Shown here: positions 1 to 6,740 of the stretch, in pieces
How positions within the stretch are numbered: position 1 is the stretch's first letter
Layout of the letters: every line of letters starts with the position of its first letter
Assembly: GCA_012961305.1 (NCBI GenBank)
Contig: DTZQ01000351.1
Coordinates: 1-15,308 of the forward strand
Length of the DNA stretch: 15,308 bases
Direction of reading: 5' to 3'
DNA from: Armatimonadota bacterium
Lineage (GTDB): Bacteria; Armatimonadota; UBA10988; DTZQ01
Notes under the pieces: model-generated
What the model saw: the letters and a program-made list of their open reading frames with translations, nothing else
Databases searched by the model: none
Told to the model about the DNA's origin: nothing
Translations under genes and position numbers: made by a program

Positions 1-551
1 CTCCGTTCCCGCTCCGCCTCCGCCTGCCGCGCCATCGCCCGTTGCATCTCCTCCGGCAACTCCACATCCTTGACCTCCACCCCCCGAATCCGTACCCCCC
101 ACCGCTCCGTTTCCCTATCTATAATCACCCTCAGTTCCTGGTTAATTTTTTCCCGCGAAGCCAACAACTCATCCAACTCACATTCCCCTAACACACTCCG
201 CAAAGTCGTTTGGGCTTTCTGAGACGTCGCCTGAGTATAATTCGCCACCTCTATCACCGCCTGCACCGCATCCTCTACCTGGAAAAAAACTACCGCATTT
301 ACCCTCACCGGAACATTATCCCTCGTAATCACATCCTGCTTCGGTACATCTAACACCGCCAACCGCAAACTTACCTTCACCATCCGATCCACAAATGGCA
401 CCAGTAATCTAAGCCCCGGCCCCCGAACCCCCGCCAAACGTCCAAACCGAAACACTATCCCCCTCTCATACTCCTGCACTACCCTTAGCCCCTGTACTCC
501 CACCACCAACCCCACCACCGCTAATCCAATTAACCACCCTGCATTCCCCAC
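1..551 (-). CDS. SPFH/band 7 (stomatin/slipin-like) membrane protein, N-terminal part
   Basis: The gene runs off the left edge; 183 codons are visible. From a GTG at 551 the protein has one hydrophobic segment at about residues 6-20 (WLIGLAVVGLVVGV). It continues with the band 7 signature VVQEYERGIVFRFGRL (24-39), GPGLRLLVPFVDRMVKV (44-60) and LDVPKQDVITRDNVPV. Later parts include the typical TLRSVLGECELDELLASREKIN and WGVRIRGVEVKDVELPEEMQRAMARQAEAERE. That is the stomatin/slipin pattern, a scaffold protein of membrane microdomains, often paired with an NfeD protein that would lie beyond this window. The upstream gene's TAG stop is part of the ribosome site (TAGAGGG, nine bases before GTG), which points to coupling. 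No protease activity is evident. Confidence 0.88.
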   Translation of the reverse strand, partial: MGNAGWLIGLAVVGLVVGVQGLRVVQEYERGIVFRFGRLAGVRGPGLRLLVPFVDRMVKVSLRLAVLDVPKQDVITRDNVPVRVNAVVFFQVEDAVQAVIEVANYTQATSQKAQTTLRSVLGECELDELLASREKINQELRVIIDRETERWGVRIRGVEVKDVELPEEMQRAMARQAEAERER

Positions 552-564
552 TATATTTAACCCT

Positions 565-1476
565 CTATCGCTTTGCCCCTACAAATATACCCCAATAGTA
601 AGGGTCCCTTAAGTCACTTACTACAACTGCCCCATGCCGTCCTGAAGCATGGACAAATTTACCCCCGCCAATGTATATTCCTGCGTGATCAATACCTCCC
701 CCCTTACTCGCAAAATACAACCTATCCCCGGATTTCAATTCCCCCCACCTCACTATCCTACCCACTTTATATTGCTCCCCCGCCGTCCGCGGAAGTTTTA
801 TCCCTACCGCCTTAAATGCTCGCTGTATCAACGCCGAACAGTCAATTCCTCCCCGCCCTTCTCCCCCATATTTATACGGAGTGCCTAAATATGACAACGC
901 CTCCCGCACTACTTCCCTCCGCCCCCCCTCCCTCTGACCAATCCCGGCTACTAACTCTATCCCACTGACCCGCACCGCACTCTTCCGAATCCAACATTGA
1001 CTACCGTCTACCATCATAACCCCTAACCATTCCCCACGCTCACCTACTATCACTAATTCCATGCCCCGCTCACACCGATAGACTATCTCCTTCCCCCCCG
1101 GATGTCGTACAATCGGCACCCCCTCCGCCCTAACCACTCCTAACCGACCTACCCGATACACATCCCCCCGCGCCCCAATCCCTGCCTGACCTTCCTTAGA
1201 TTGCCATACCCTCCTCCTTCTGCTAACATTTGTACCTACCCGTCTATCCACCACCTCCCGCCGCTTCACTGGCACCGTTAGAAACTGATTCTCCTGTACC
1301 TCTCCCACTAACCACCGATTAACTGCCCTCAGTTCCTCTACCGATACCCCGTACTTTGCTGCAATATCCTCTAAAGTCTCCCCTGCCCCCACCCGATATA
1401 CTTCATATATCACCGTTCCCCCTACCCCGTTCAGACCCAACATTATACCCAGTAACCAACTCACTACACTAACCAT
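565..1476 (-). CDS. Secreted LysM-SH3-NlpC/P60 peptidoglycan hydrolase
   Basis: Likely a cell-wall endopeptidase cutting gamma-D-Glu-diaminopimelate type bonds in peptidoglycan stems. From ATG 1476 the product is 303 residues. An N-terminal hydrophobic segment (about 2-24, VSWLLGIMLGLNGVGG) may be a signal peptide or membrane anchor. Next come a LysM domain at about 25-70 (YRVGAGETLEDIAAKYGVS), a basic linker, an SH3-like domain at about 107-176, and an NlpC/P60 domain at about 188-303. The catalytic triad residues are visible: Cys213 in GGIDCSALIQ, His264 in IDHAGIY and His276 in FVHASG. The frame opens with TTG at 1494, right after the rpsI stop. ATG has GAGG eight bases upstream and is preferred, though then the signal lacks the usual N-terminal positive charge. 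It reads as the distal end of the ribosomal operon, 18 bases after rpsI. Confidence 0.88.
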   Translation of the reverse strand: MVSVVSWLLGIMLGLNGVGGTVIYEVYRVGAGETLEDIAAKYGVSVEELRAVNRWLVGEVQENQFLTVPVKRREVVDRRVGTNVSRRRRVWQSKEGQAGIGARGDVYRVGRLGVVRAEGVPIVRHPGGKEIVYRCERGMELVIVGERGEWLGVMMVDGSQCWIRKSAVRVSGIELVAGIGQREGGRREVVREALSYLGTPYKYGGEGRGGIDCSALIQRAFKAVGIKLPRTAGEQYKVGRIVRWGELKSGDRLYFASKGGGIDHAGIYIGGGKFVHASGRHGAVVVSDLRDPYYWGIFVGAKR

Positions 1477-1494
1477 GTTCCTATCCTCACCCAA

Positions 1495-1887
1495 TCATCG
1501 CTTCGAAAACTGGAACCCACGCCGGGCCCGTTTACGCCCGAACTTTTTCCGCTCCTTCATCCGCGGATCACGTGTTAATAACCCGGACTTTTTCAATATC
1601 CCCCGCCACTCCGGATTCACCTCTACCAACGCTTTAGCAATCCCGTGCCGCAATGCCCCTGCCTGCCCTATTATCCCCCCTCCTTTTGTAGTCGCCCATA
1701 CATCCCACTCGCCTAACGTACCCGTAACCTTAAACGGTTCTAATAATTCCTCCCGCCGCGTCCACCAAGATACATATTCCTTCATCGGCTTTTTATTAAC
1801 CGTTATTTTTCCTGTACCACGCATAAGCCAAACCCGCGCCACCGCATTCTTGCGATGCCCCGTTCCATAGAACCTTTCCTCATTCAT
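1495..1887 (-). CDS. rpsI: 30S ribosomal protein S9 (uS9)
   Basis: S9 is in the 30S head; its C-terminal SKR reaches the P-site tRNA anticodon. The protein shows YGTGHRKNAVARVWL, the KGGGIIGQAGALRHGIAKAL region, LLTRDPRMKERKKFGRKRARRGFQFSKR and the invariant final SKR. ATG at 1887 overlaps the rplM stop (ATGA), and GGAGG sits seven bases upstream, giving 130 residues. The frame stays open five codons further upstream but lacks a better site there. A cell-wall hydrolase gene follows after 18 bases. Confidence 0.97.
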   Translation of the reverse strand: MNEERFYGTGHRKNAVARVWLMRGTGKITVNKKPMKEYVSWWTRREELLEPFKVTGTLGEWDVWATTKGGGIIGQAGALRHGIAKALVEVNPEWRGILKKSGLLTRDPRMKERKKFGRKRARRGFQFSKR

Positions 1888-2324
1888 TGCTCGCCCTCCC
1901 ATAATACCGGCCGCTGTGCCCTATGCGGATGTTCCGCTCCCCGATAAACCCGCAATTTCTTAAACATCCTTCGTCCTAACTTTGTTCGAGGCATCATCCG
2001 CCTCACCGCTAACTTGATAACGAACTCCGGTCGCGTTGCTAACAATTCCCCATAAGGTACTGCCTTTAATCCCCCCGGATACCCCGAATGCCGATAGTAT
2101 ATCTTTCGCTCCGCCTTCCGCCCCGTCAATACCACCTTCCCAGCATTGATAACTATCACGTGATCCCCCACATCCACATGAGGAGTGTATTCCGGTTTAT
2201 GCTTCCCCTGTAGCAACCAAGCCACCATACTGGCTACTCGTCCCAGCGGTTTCCCCGCTGCATCCACAATATACCAACGCCTCAACGCCGGTGCATCTTC
2301 TTTTCTTACCTGAAAAGTTCGCAC
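1884..2324 (-). CDS. rplM: 50S ribosomal protein L13 (uL13)
   Basis: L13 is an early-assembling 50S protein binding 23S rRNA. The 146-residue product has RRWYIVDAAGKPLGRVASMVAWLLQGKHKPEYTPHVDVGDHVIVINA-type organisation. The GKVVLTGRKAERKIYYRHSGYPGG and AVRRMMPRTKLGRRMFKKLRVY signatures are both diagnostic. Start is GTG 14 bases after truA, preceded by a long purine stretch (GGGAGGGGAGGGAA). Its TGA overlaps the rpsI ATG by four bases, the usual rplM-rpsI coupling. Confidence 0.98.
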   Translation of the reverse strand: MRTFQVRKEDAPALRRWYIVDAAGKPLGRVASMVAWLLQGKHKPEYTPHVDVGDHVIVINAGKVVLTGRKAERKIYYRHSGYPGGLKAVPYGELLATRPEFVIKLAVRRMMPRTKLGRRMFKKLRVYRGAEHPHRAQRPVLWEGEQ

Positions 2325-2338
2325 TTCCCTCCCCTCCC

Positions 2339-3067
2339 TCAGTAACTTACCTTAATTAACCATACCCCCTTCGCCGGCAACACTTCAAACCCTTTATACC
2401 GTGCCCCTGTTTCCAAAACTTTTACTACTTCCCCCTCATTTCTCCTGCCTAATCCTACATCCACCATCAGCCCTACCATGCACCGTACCATTTTATATAA
2501 AAAAGCGTTTGCTGTTATCCTTACCACTACTTCCTCCCCCTCTCGCTTACATTCTACCGCATAGACTTCCCGCACCCAATTCTCACTCCTTCCACAGGCT
2601 ACCCCCCGAAAATCATGCCGCCCCACAAACACCTGCCCCACTTCCTGCATTGCCCTTGCATCCAATTCCTCCCGCACATGATGCCAATACCGCTCGTGTA
2701 ATGGCGAACGCACTTTGCCATTCCAAATCCGATACTCATACGTCCGACAACGGGCACTATATCGTGCATGAAATTTCTCGTTTACCTCCTCAACTCTCCT
2801 TACCGCTACATCCCAACTTAGCACCCCGTTCAACCCCCTTTCCAATCCTTCCGCCGACATGCAACTCCCAATCCAAAAGTTTATTACTTGCCCTACTGCA
2901 TGTACTCCCGCATCTGTCCGCCCCGCTCCAATCACCCTTACCCGCTCACCAGTAATCCTCTCTATGGCACTTTCCAATTCTCCTTGCACCGTTCGTTTTC
3001 CCACCTGCCACTGGAAACCAGAGAAATCCGTCCCATCGTATTCCACCACCGCTCGAACGTTCCTCAT
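2339..3067 (-). CDS. truA: tRNA pseudouridine synthase A (positions 38-40)
   Basis: TruA isomerises uridine to pseudouridine at positions 38, 39 and 40 in the anticodon arm of many tRNAs. The catalytic aspartate lies in GAGRTDAGVHA (Asp52 from the chosen start). Other conserved parts are VEYDGTDFSGFQWQ, FHARYSARCRTYEYRI, HDFRG and ANAFLYKMVRCMVGLMVDVGLG. I place the start at ATG 3067, giving 242 residues; an in-frame TTG at 3079 directly follows the rplQ stop and would add four residues. The position between rplQ and rplM is common in Bacillota, with transporter genes lost from the gap. Confidence 0.96.
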   Translation of the reverse strand: MRNVRAVVEYDGTDFSGFQWQVGKRTVQGELESAIERITGERVRVIGAGRTDAGVHAVGQVINFWIGSCMSAEGLERGLNGVLSWDVAVRRVEEVNEKFHARYSARCRTYEYRIWNGKVRSPLHERYWHHVREELDARAMQEVGQVFVGRHDFRGVACGRSENWVREVYAVECKREGEEVVVRITANAFLYKMVRCMVGLMVDVGLGRRNEGEVVKVLETGARYKGFEVLPAKGVWLIKVSY

Positions 3068-3079
3068 TGGCCCTACCAA

Positions 3080-3433
3080 TTACTCCACCAATTCTAACAT
3101 AGCCATAGATGCCCCATCCCCCTGCCGCCGTCCTAACCTCACTACCCGTGTATACCCTCCCTTACGCTCCCTATAAGCCGGCATAACTTCGTCAAATACA
3201 TGTTTAACCAACCCCTCATGCCGCAATACCTTTCGCACCTCCCGCCGGGCGTGCAAAGTGTCTTTTTTCGCTATTGTAATTATTCGCTCCGCTAAACGCC
3301 TCGCCTCCCGCGCCCGCGCCTCAGTCGTCTCTATTTTACCCTCCACCATTAACGCACTCACTAACTCCCGCAGTACAGCCAACCGCTGGTCCGTTGGCCG
3401 GCCCAATTTCTTGTTTTTTCTCCGATGCCGCAT
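3080..3433 (-). CDS. rplQ: 50S ribosomal protein L17 (bL17)
   Basis: L17 is a bacterial-specific 50S protein near the tunnel exit. The 117-residue product starts MRHRRKNKKLGRPTDQRLAVLRELVSALM, the family signature. It contains KIETTEARAREARRLAERIITIAKK and ends GDGASMAMLELVE, matching the standard C-terminal beta strand. GGAGG seven bases before the ATG supports the start. In many Bacillota the energy-coupling factor genes ecfA1, ecfA2 and ecfT follow rplQ; here truA follows at once. Confidence 0.98.
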   Translation of the reverse strand: MRHRRKNKKLGRPTDQRLAVLRELVSALMVEGKIETTEARAREARRLAERIITIAKKDTLHARREVRKVLRHEGLVKHVFDEVMPAYRERKGGYTRVVRLGRRQGDGASMAMLELVE

Positions 3434-3450
3434 CCTTTCCCCTCCCTCAC

Positions 3451-4434
3451 CTACTCCTCATTGCTCCGCAGCGATAACCCCCTCTCCGCTAATTTGCCCT
3501 CCACCTCCGCCAGCGACTTGCGCCCGAAATTCCGTATCCCTAATAAATCATCGGCCGTAAACTTTATTAACTCCCGTACCGTATTGATGTTCTCCTTCTT
3601 TAGACAATTGTACGTCCTCACCGAAAATTCCAACTCCTCAATCTTCGCATCCAACCACTCTACCCCCTCCTCCACTTCCTCACGTATCTCTGGAATGCCA
3701 ACCACTTCCCGTTCCTCAAAATCGTAGAACAACCCCAAATATGCAGCTAAAATTCGCGCTGCTTTGCTCACGGCTTCGTTGGGAGTAATAGCCCCGTTAG
3801 TCCACACCTCCAACACTAATCGGTCAAAATCTGTCTGCTGTCCTACCCGAGTCGCCTCTACCATGTGATTCACCCGCCGTATCGGACTGAAAATAGCATC
3901 TACCGGAATGGTTCCCAAAGGACGGTGTCTAAGGTCTTGCTTCTCCACCGGTAGATACCCCCGCCCATACTGCACCACCAAGTCCATTACCAGTTTACCC
4001 CCCTCCTCGGTTACCGTAGCAATGTGTACTTCCGGATTGATTACCTCTAACTCACTTGGTAATATCACATCTGCCCCCGTCACCTCCCCCTCACCCTCCA
4101 CTGCAATCCGTCCCTCCCATTGCTGTCCAACTTCCGCCGTATCTATACCCCCCTCAACTCTAATTGCTAAATCTTTTAGGTTAAGTATAATCTCGGTCAC
4201 ATCCTCCTTTACTCCCGGCAGCGTTGTGAACTCATGGGTAATCCCATCAATTCGCGCCGCCGTTACTGCCACCCCCGGAATGGAAGAAAGTATTACCCGT
4301 CGCAGAGCATTGCCCAAAGTAATACCATATCCCTTGGGTAACGGCTCTACTAAAAACTTACCATATTCTCCCGTCAATTTGACACAATTAATATGAGGTT
4401 CCTGCCCAATTAGTTCCTGTATCCTCGCCCTCAT
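3451..4434 (-). CDS. rpoA: DNA-directed RNA polymerase subunit alpha
   Basis: The alpha subunit dimerises to scaffold beta and beta' assembly and contacts promoter UP elements and activators. The 327-residue protein shows the alpha-NTD with KFLVEPLPKGYGITLGNALRRVILSSIPG (about 26-54) and GVKEDVTEIILNLK. It also has the acidic inter-domain linker (about 240-262) and the alpha-CTD with VRTYNCLKKENINTVREL and NFGRKSLAEVEGKL. Arg273 corresponds to the DNA-contacting Arg265 of E. coli. ATG start with GGGAG seven bases before it. It is separated from rpsD by 50 bases without an evident terminator and from rplQ by 17. Confidence 0.98.
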   Translation of the reverse strand: MRARIQELIGQEPHINCVKLTGEYGKFLVEPLPKGYGITLGNALRRVILSSIPGVAVTAARIDGITHEFTTLPGVKEDVTEIILNLKDLAIRVEGGIDTAEVGQQWEGRIAVEGEGEVTGADVILPSELEVINPEVHIATVTEEGGKLVMDLVVQYGRGYLPVEKQDLRHRPLGTIPVDAIFSPIRRVNHMVEATRVGQQTDFDRLVLEVWTNGAITPNEAVSKAARILAAYLGLFYDFEEREVVGIPEIREEVEEGVEWLDAKIEELEFSVRTYNCLKKENINTVRELIKFTADDLLGIRNFGRKSLAEVEGKLAERGLSLRSNEE

Positions 4435-4484
4435 AAATCTACTCCCAACCTTTTATATCTCCTATGCCCCCTACCAGTTTTAAC

Positions 4485-5111
4485 TTATCGCGAATAGAAC
4501 TCCACTATTAACTGCTCCTCAATGTCCTCCCCTATGTCTGAACGCACGGGCAACCTCACCACCCGACCCTTCATTATCTCTCCCTCTAACTCCAACCACT
4601 CCGGTGTTCCTCGTCCGCTCCTTATCTCCAAAGCCTGCTGTATCGCCGCTATGTTCCGGCTTTTATCCTTCACCTGAATTTCATCTCCTTCCTTAACTGA
4701 GTATGATGGAATGTCTACAATCCTTCCGTTAACTAAAATGTGTCTATGCCGTACCCATTGCCGCGCTTGGGCCCGCGAAGTCGCCAGACCTAACCGGTAA
4801 ACAACATTGTCCAACCGTCGTTCCAACAATTGCAACAAATTCTCCCCCGTAACCCCTCCCATCCGCGTTGCCTTCTCAAAATACCGCCGGAACTGTTTCT
4901 CCAAAACCCCATAAATCCGCCGGGCTTTCTGCTTGGCTCGTAGCCGAATCGCATAATCCGTCGGCTTTTGTCGCCGTAATTTAGGCTCCCCCGGCGGTGT
5001 ATTGCGCTGCTCTAACGCACACCTAGACCCGTAACAGCGTTCCCCCTTCAAATACAACCGCTGACCCTCTCGCCGACACAACCGACATCTCGCTCCCAAG
5101 TATCTCGCCAT
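4485..5111 (-). CDS. rpsD: 30S ribosomal protein S4 (uS4), zinc form
   Basis: S4 nucleates 30S assembly at the 5' domain of 16S rRNA and, in Bacillus and E. coli, autoregulates its own mRNA. The 208-residue product starts MARYLGARCRLCRREG and has cysteines at 9, 12, 26 and 31, the zinc-binding C+ variant. The S4 RNA-binding domain occupies about 95-160 (RLDNVVYRLGLATSRAQARQWVRHRHILVNG). The tail ends in EQLIVEFYSR as expected. ATG start with GGAGG about 11 bases upstream. Here rpsD is inside the alpha operon, unlike Bacillus subtilis where it is a separate transcription unit. Confidence 0.98.
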   Translation of the reverse strand: MARYLGARCRLCRREGQRLYLKGERCYGSRCALEQRNTPPGEPKLRRQKPTDYAIRLRAKQKARRIYGVLEKQFRRYFEKATRMGGVTGENLLQLLERRLDNVVYRLGLATSRAQARQWVRHRHILVNGRIVDIPSYSVKEGDEIQVKDKSRNIAAIQQALEIRSGRGTPEWLELEGEIMKGRVVRLPVRSDIGEDIEEQLIVEFYSR

Positions 5112-5126
5112 GCTTAATCTATCCTC

Positions 5127-5510
5127 CTATACTCGTCTCCGCTTTGCTGGACGACACCCATTGTGCGGAATGGGTGTTACGTCCTTAATGGTACCTACCT
5201 CCAATCCCGCCGTTTCCAACGCCCGAATCGCTGTTTCCCGTCCCGACCCCGGTCCCTTTACATGCACATCTACCTTCCTCATTCCGAACTCGTTCACCGC
5301 TCTCCGTCCCGCTGCTTCGGCCGCTAATTGCGCCGGGAACGGAGACCCCTTCTTAGTACCCTTAAATCCTACCGTTCCCGCACTCGCCCAGGTAAGCACA
5401 TCCCCATTCTTGTCCGTAATGGTCACAATGGTATTGTTGAAGGTAGACTGAATGTGCGCAATCCCATAGGGAACGGTACGCTTCCCCCGTCTTCGCTGTC
5501 CCCGTCGCAC
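5127..5510 (-). CDS. rpsK: 30S ribosomal protein S11 (uS11)
   Basis: S11 lies on the 30S platform near the E-site and the Shine-Dalgarno helix. The conserved body IAHIQSTFNNTIVTITD, WASAGTVGFKGTKKGSPFPAQLAAE, VKGPGSGRETAIRALE and the terminus TPIPHNGCRPAKRRRV are all present. The 127-residue length is normal. Start is GTG with a strong GGAGGG upstream; the first dozen residues (RRGQRRRGKR) are basic and variable in the family. The TAG stop overlaps the ribosome site of rpsD (TAGGAGG). Confidence 0.98.
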   Translation of the reverse strand: MRRGQRRRGKRTVPYGIAHIQSTFNNTIVTITDKNGDVLTWASAGTVGFKGTKKGSPFPAQLAAEAAGRRAVNEFGMRKVDVHVKGPGSGRETAIRALETAGLEVGTIKDVTPIPHNGCRPAKRRRV

Positions 5511-5525
5511 TGCTCTTCCCTCCTT

Positions 5526-5909
5526 TTACTTCTTCCGTACTTTCCGCCGCTTGCCCGCCACGGTCTTACGTGGCCCCTTCCGTGTTCGCGCATTAGTTCG
5601 CGTCCGCTGCCCCCGCACCGGCAATCCACGCCGATGCCTAATACCCCGGTAACTGTTAATCTCAATCAACCTCCGAATGTTGTTCTGTACCTCACGGCGT
5701 AAATCTCCCTCCACCCGATAATCCCGCTCCAGCACTTCTCGTACTCGACTAATTTCCTCCTCCGTTAATTCCCCTACTTTCCGCCCTGGATCCACCCCGC
5801 TCTTGGCCAAAATGTCCTGGCTGCTGCGGCGGCCAATTCCATAAATGTAGGTCAGCGCAATTTCAATGCGCTTGCCCCGCGGTAATTCTACCCCCGCAAT
5901 CCGTGCCAT
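5526..5909 (-). CDS. rpsM: 30S ribosomal protein S13 (uS13)
   Basis: S13 sits in the 30S head, contacts the P-site tRNA and forms intersubunit bridges. The 127-residue protein starts MARIAGVELPRGKRIEIALTYIYGIG. It has the helix-hairpin-helix region, the NNIRRLIEINSYRGIRHRRGLPVRGQRTRTNARTRKGPRK-type signature and a very basic tail (VAGKRRKVRKK) that reaches the tRNA. ATG start with GGAGG eight bases upstream. The order rpmJ-rpsM-rpsK-rpsD-rpoA-rplQ is the standard alpha operon of Bacillota. Confidence 0.98.
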   Translation of the reverse strand: MARIAGVELPRGKRIEIALTYIYGIGRRSSQDILAKSGVDPGRKVGELTEEEISRVREVLERDYRVEGDLRREVQNNIRRLIEINSYRGIRHRRGLPVRGQRTRTNARTRKGPRKTVAGKRRKVRKK

Positions 5910-5941
5910 CTTTTAACCCTCCTCATTGCTAATATCCCCCT

Positions 5942-6055
5942 TCACCCCTGCCGCTGCTTGTGACGCGGATTGGAACATACCACCCGTACTACCCCTCGCC
6001 GCCGAATAATCTTGCACTTCTCGCACCTTTTCTTAACCGAAGCCTTAACCTTCAT
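5942..6055 (-). CDS. rpmJ: 50S ribosomal protein L36 (bL36), zinc form
   Basis: L36 is the smallest ribosomal protein, a zinc ribbon in the 50S subunit near 23S rRNA helices 89-91. Reading the minus strand from the ATG gives 37 codons and TGA: it begins MKVKASVKKRCEKCKIIRRR and ends NPRHKQRQG. The zinc ligands Cys11, Cys14, Cys27 and His32 are all present, so this is the C+ form. The ATG overlaps the adk stop (ATGA), and GGGAG lies six bases upstream in the adk tail. The usual preceding gene infA (initiation factor IF-1) is absent. rpsM follows after 32 bases, as expected. Confidence 0.95.
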   Translation of the reverse strand: MKVKASVKKRCEKCKIIRRRGVVRVVCSNPRHKQRQG

Positions 6056-6720
6056 TTCTCGCTCCCTGCCCGCAAAGCAGCCAACGCTGCTTCTACTGCC
6101 ATCCCTATAGCCCCACTATTGTCCACCCTGGTCACTAACCCCTGTTGCTCGTAATACTCAATCAGTGGTTTCGTCTGCTCTTCATACACCACCAAGCGAT
6201 GACGAATAGTTGCCGGTTGGTCATCCGGCCTTTGTACCAACTTTCCCCCACATATATCACATACTCCCTCCACCCTGGGAGGAAGAGTTTCCACCTGATA
6301 AGTTGCCCCGCAGTTTAAGCACACCCGCCGCCCACTTAGCCGCCGCACAATCACTTCCGGCTCTACTTCCACTACCAAGACCCGGCTCAGTTCCTCCCCC
6401 CGTCCGGTCAAAATCCCATTTAACGCTTTAGCCTGTTCCACCGTCCGTGGAAAGCCATCCAGAAGAAATCCCCGAACACAATCCTCCTGCGCCAATCGCT
6501 CCCCAACGATTCCATTTACTACCTCATCCGGCACCAACTCCCCCGCCTCCAAGTACTTTTGGGCTTCCTGTCCCAATTTCGTTCCCGCTTCCACCGCCGC
6601 CCGTAATATATCCCCCGTCGCAATGTGCGCAATACCTAACTCCCCACTAATCCGCTCCGCAAGGGTGCCTTTACCCGCTCCCGGTGCCCCCATAATCACT
6701 AAACGCCACATTTCCTCCAT
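6052..6720 (-). CDS. adk: Adenylate kinase, zinc-lid form
   Basis: Adenylate kinase catalyses ATP + AMP to 2 ADP in the cytoplasm and balances adenine nucleotides. The P-loop is at residues 11-19 (GAPGAGKGT). The AMP-binding TGDILR lies at 35-40, the DGFPRT motif at 88-93 and the conserved RHRL/VVYEEQTKPLIEYY region near 173-190. The lid carries four cysteines at 134, 137, 154 and 157, the zinc-binding lid common in Bacillota and thermophiles. The first ATG gives 222 residues; a second ATG three codons on has its purine block too close (two bases). In most Bacillota adk is followed by map and infA. Here its TGA overlaps the rpmJ ATG by four bases. Confidence 0.97.
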   Translation of the reverse strand: MEEMWRLVIMGAPGAGKGTLAERISGELGIAHIATGDILRAAVEAGTKLGQEAQKYLEAGELVPDEVVNGIVGERLAQEDCVRGFLLDGFPRTVEQAKALNGILTGRGEELSRVLVVEVEPEVIVRRLSGRRVCLNCGATYQVETLPPRVEGVCDICGGKLVQRPDDQPATIRHRLVVYEEQTKPLIEYYEQQGLVTRVDNSGAIGMAVEAALAALRAGSEK

Positions 6721-6740
6721 CCTGCATCCTGACCATCCCC

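Noticed and set aside
61..120. Long C runs on the plus strand as possible frameshift errors
   Set aside because: The minus-strand frames of the SPFH and NlpC/P60 genes remain open across these runs with conserved motifs on both sides, so no frameshift is needed.
2401..2955. Open frame of 184 codons on the plus strand, rich in Pro, Leu and Ser
   Set aside because: It lies antisense to truA. Its composition is what a pyrimidine-rich complement of a purine-rich coding strand gives, and it has no recognisable domain or ribosome site.
3908..4396. Plus-strand open frame of 162 codons opposite rpoA
   Set aside because: It is entirely antisense to the well-supported rpoA gene, has low complexity (Ser, Thr, Pro) and no family resemblance.
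5423..5665. Minus-strand 80-codon frame between rpsM and rpsK
   Set aside because: It overlaps both conserved genes out of frame and has a low-complexity Gly/Arg-rich sequence; it is not a gene.
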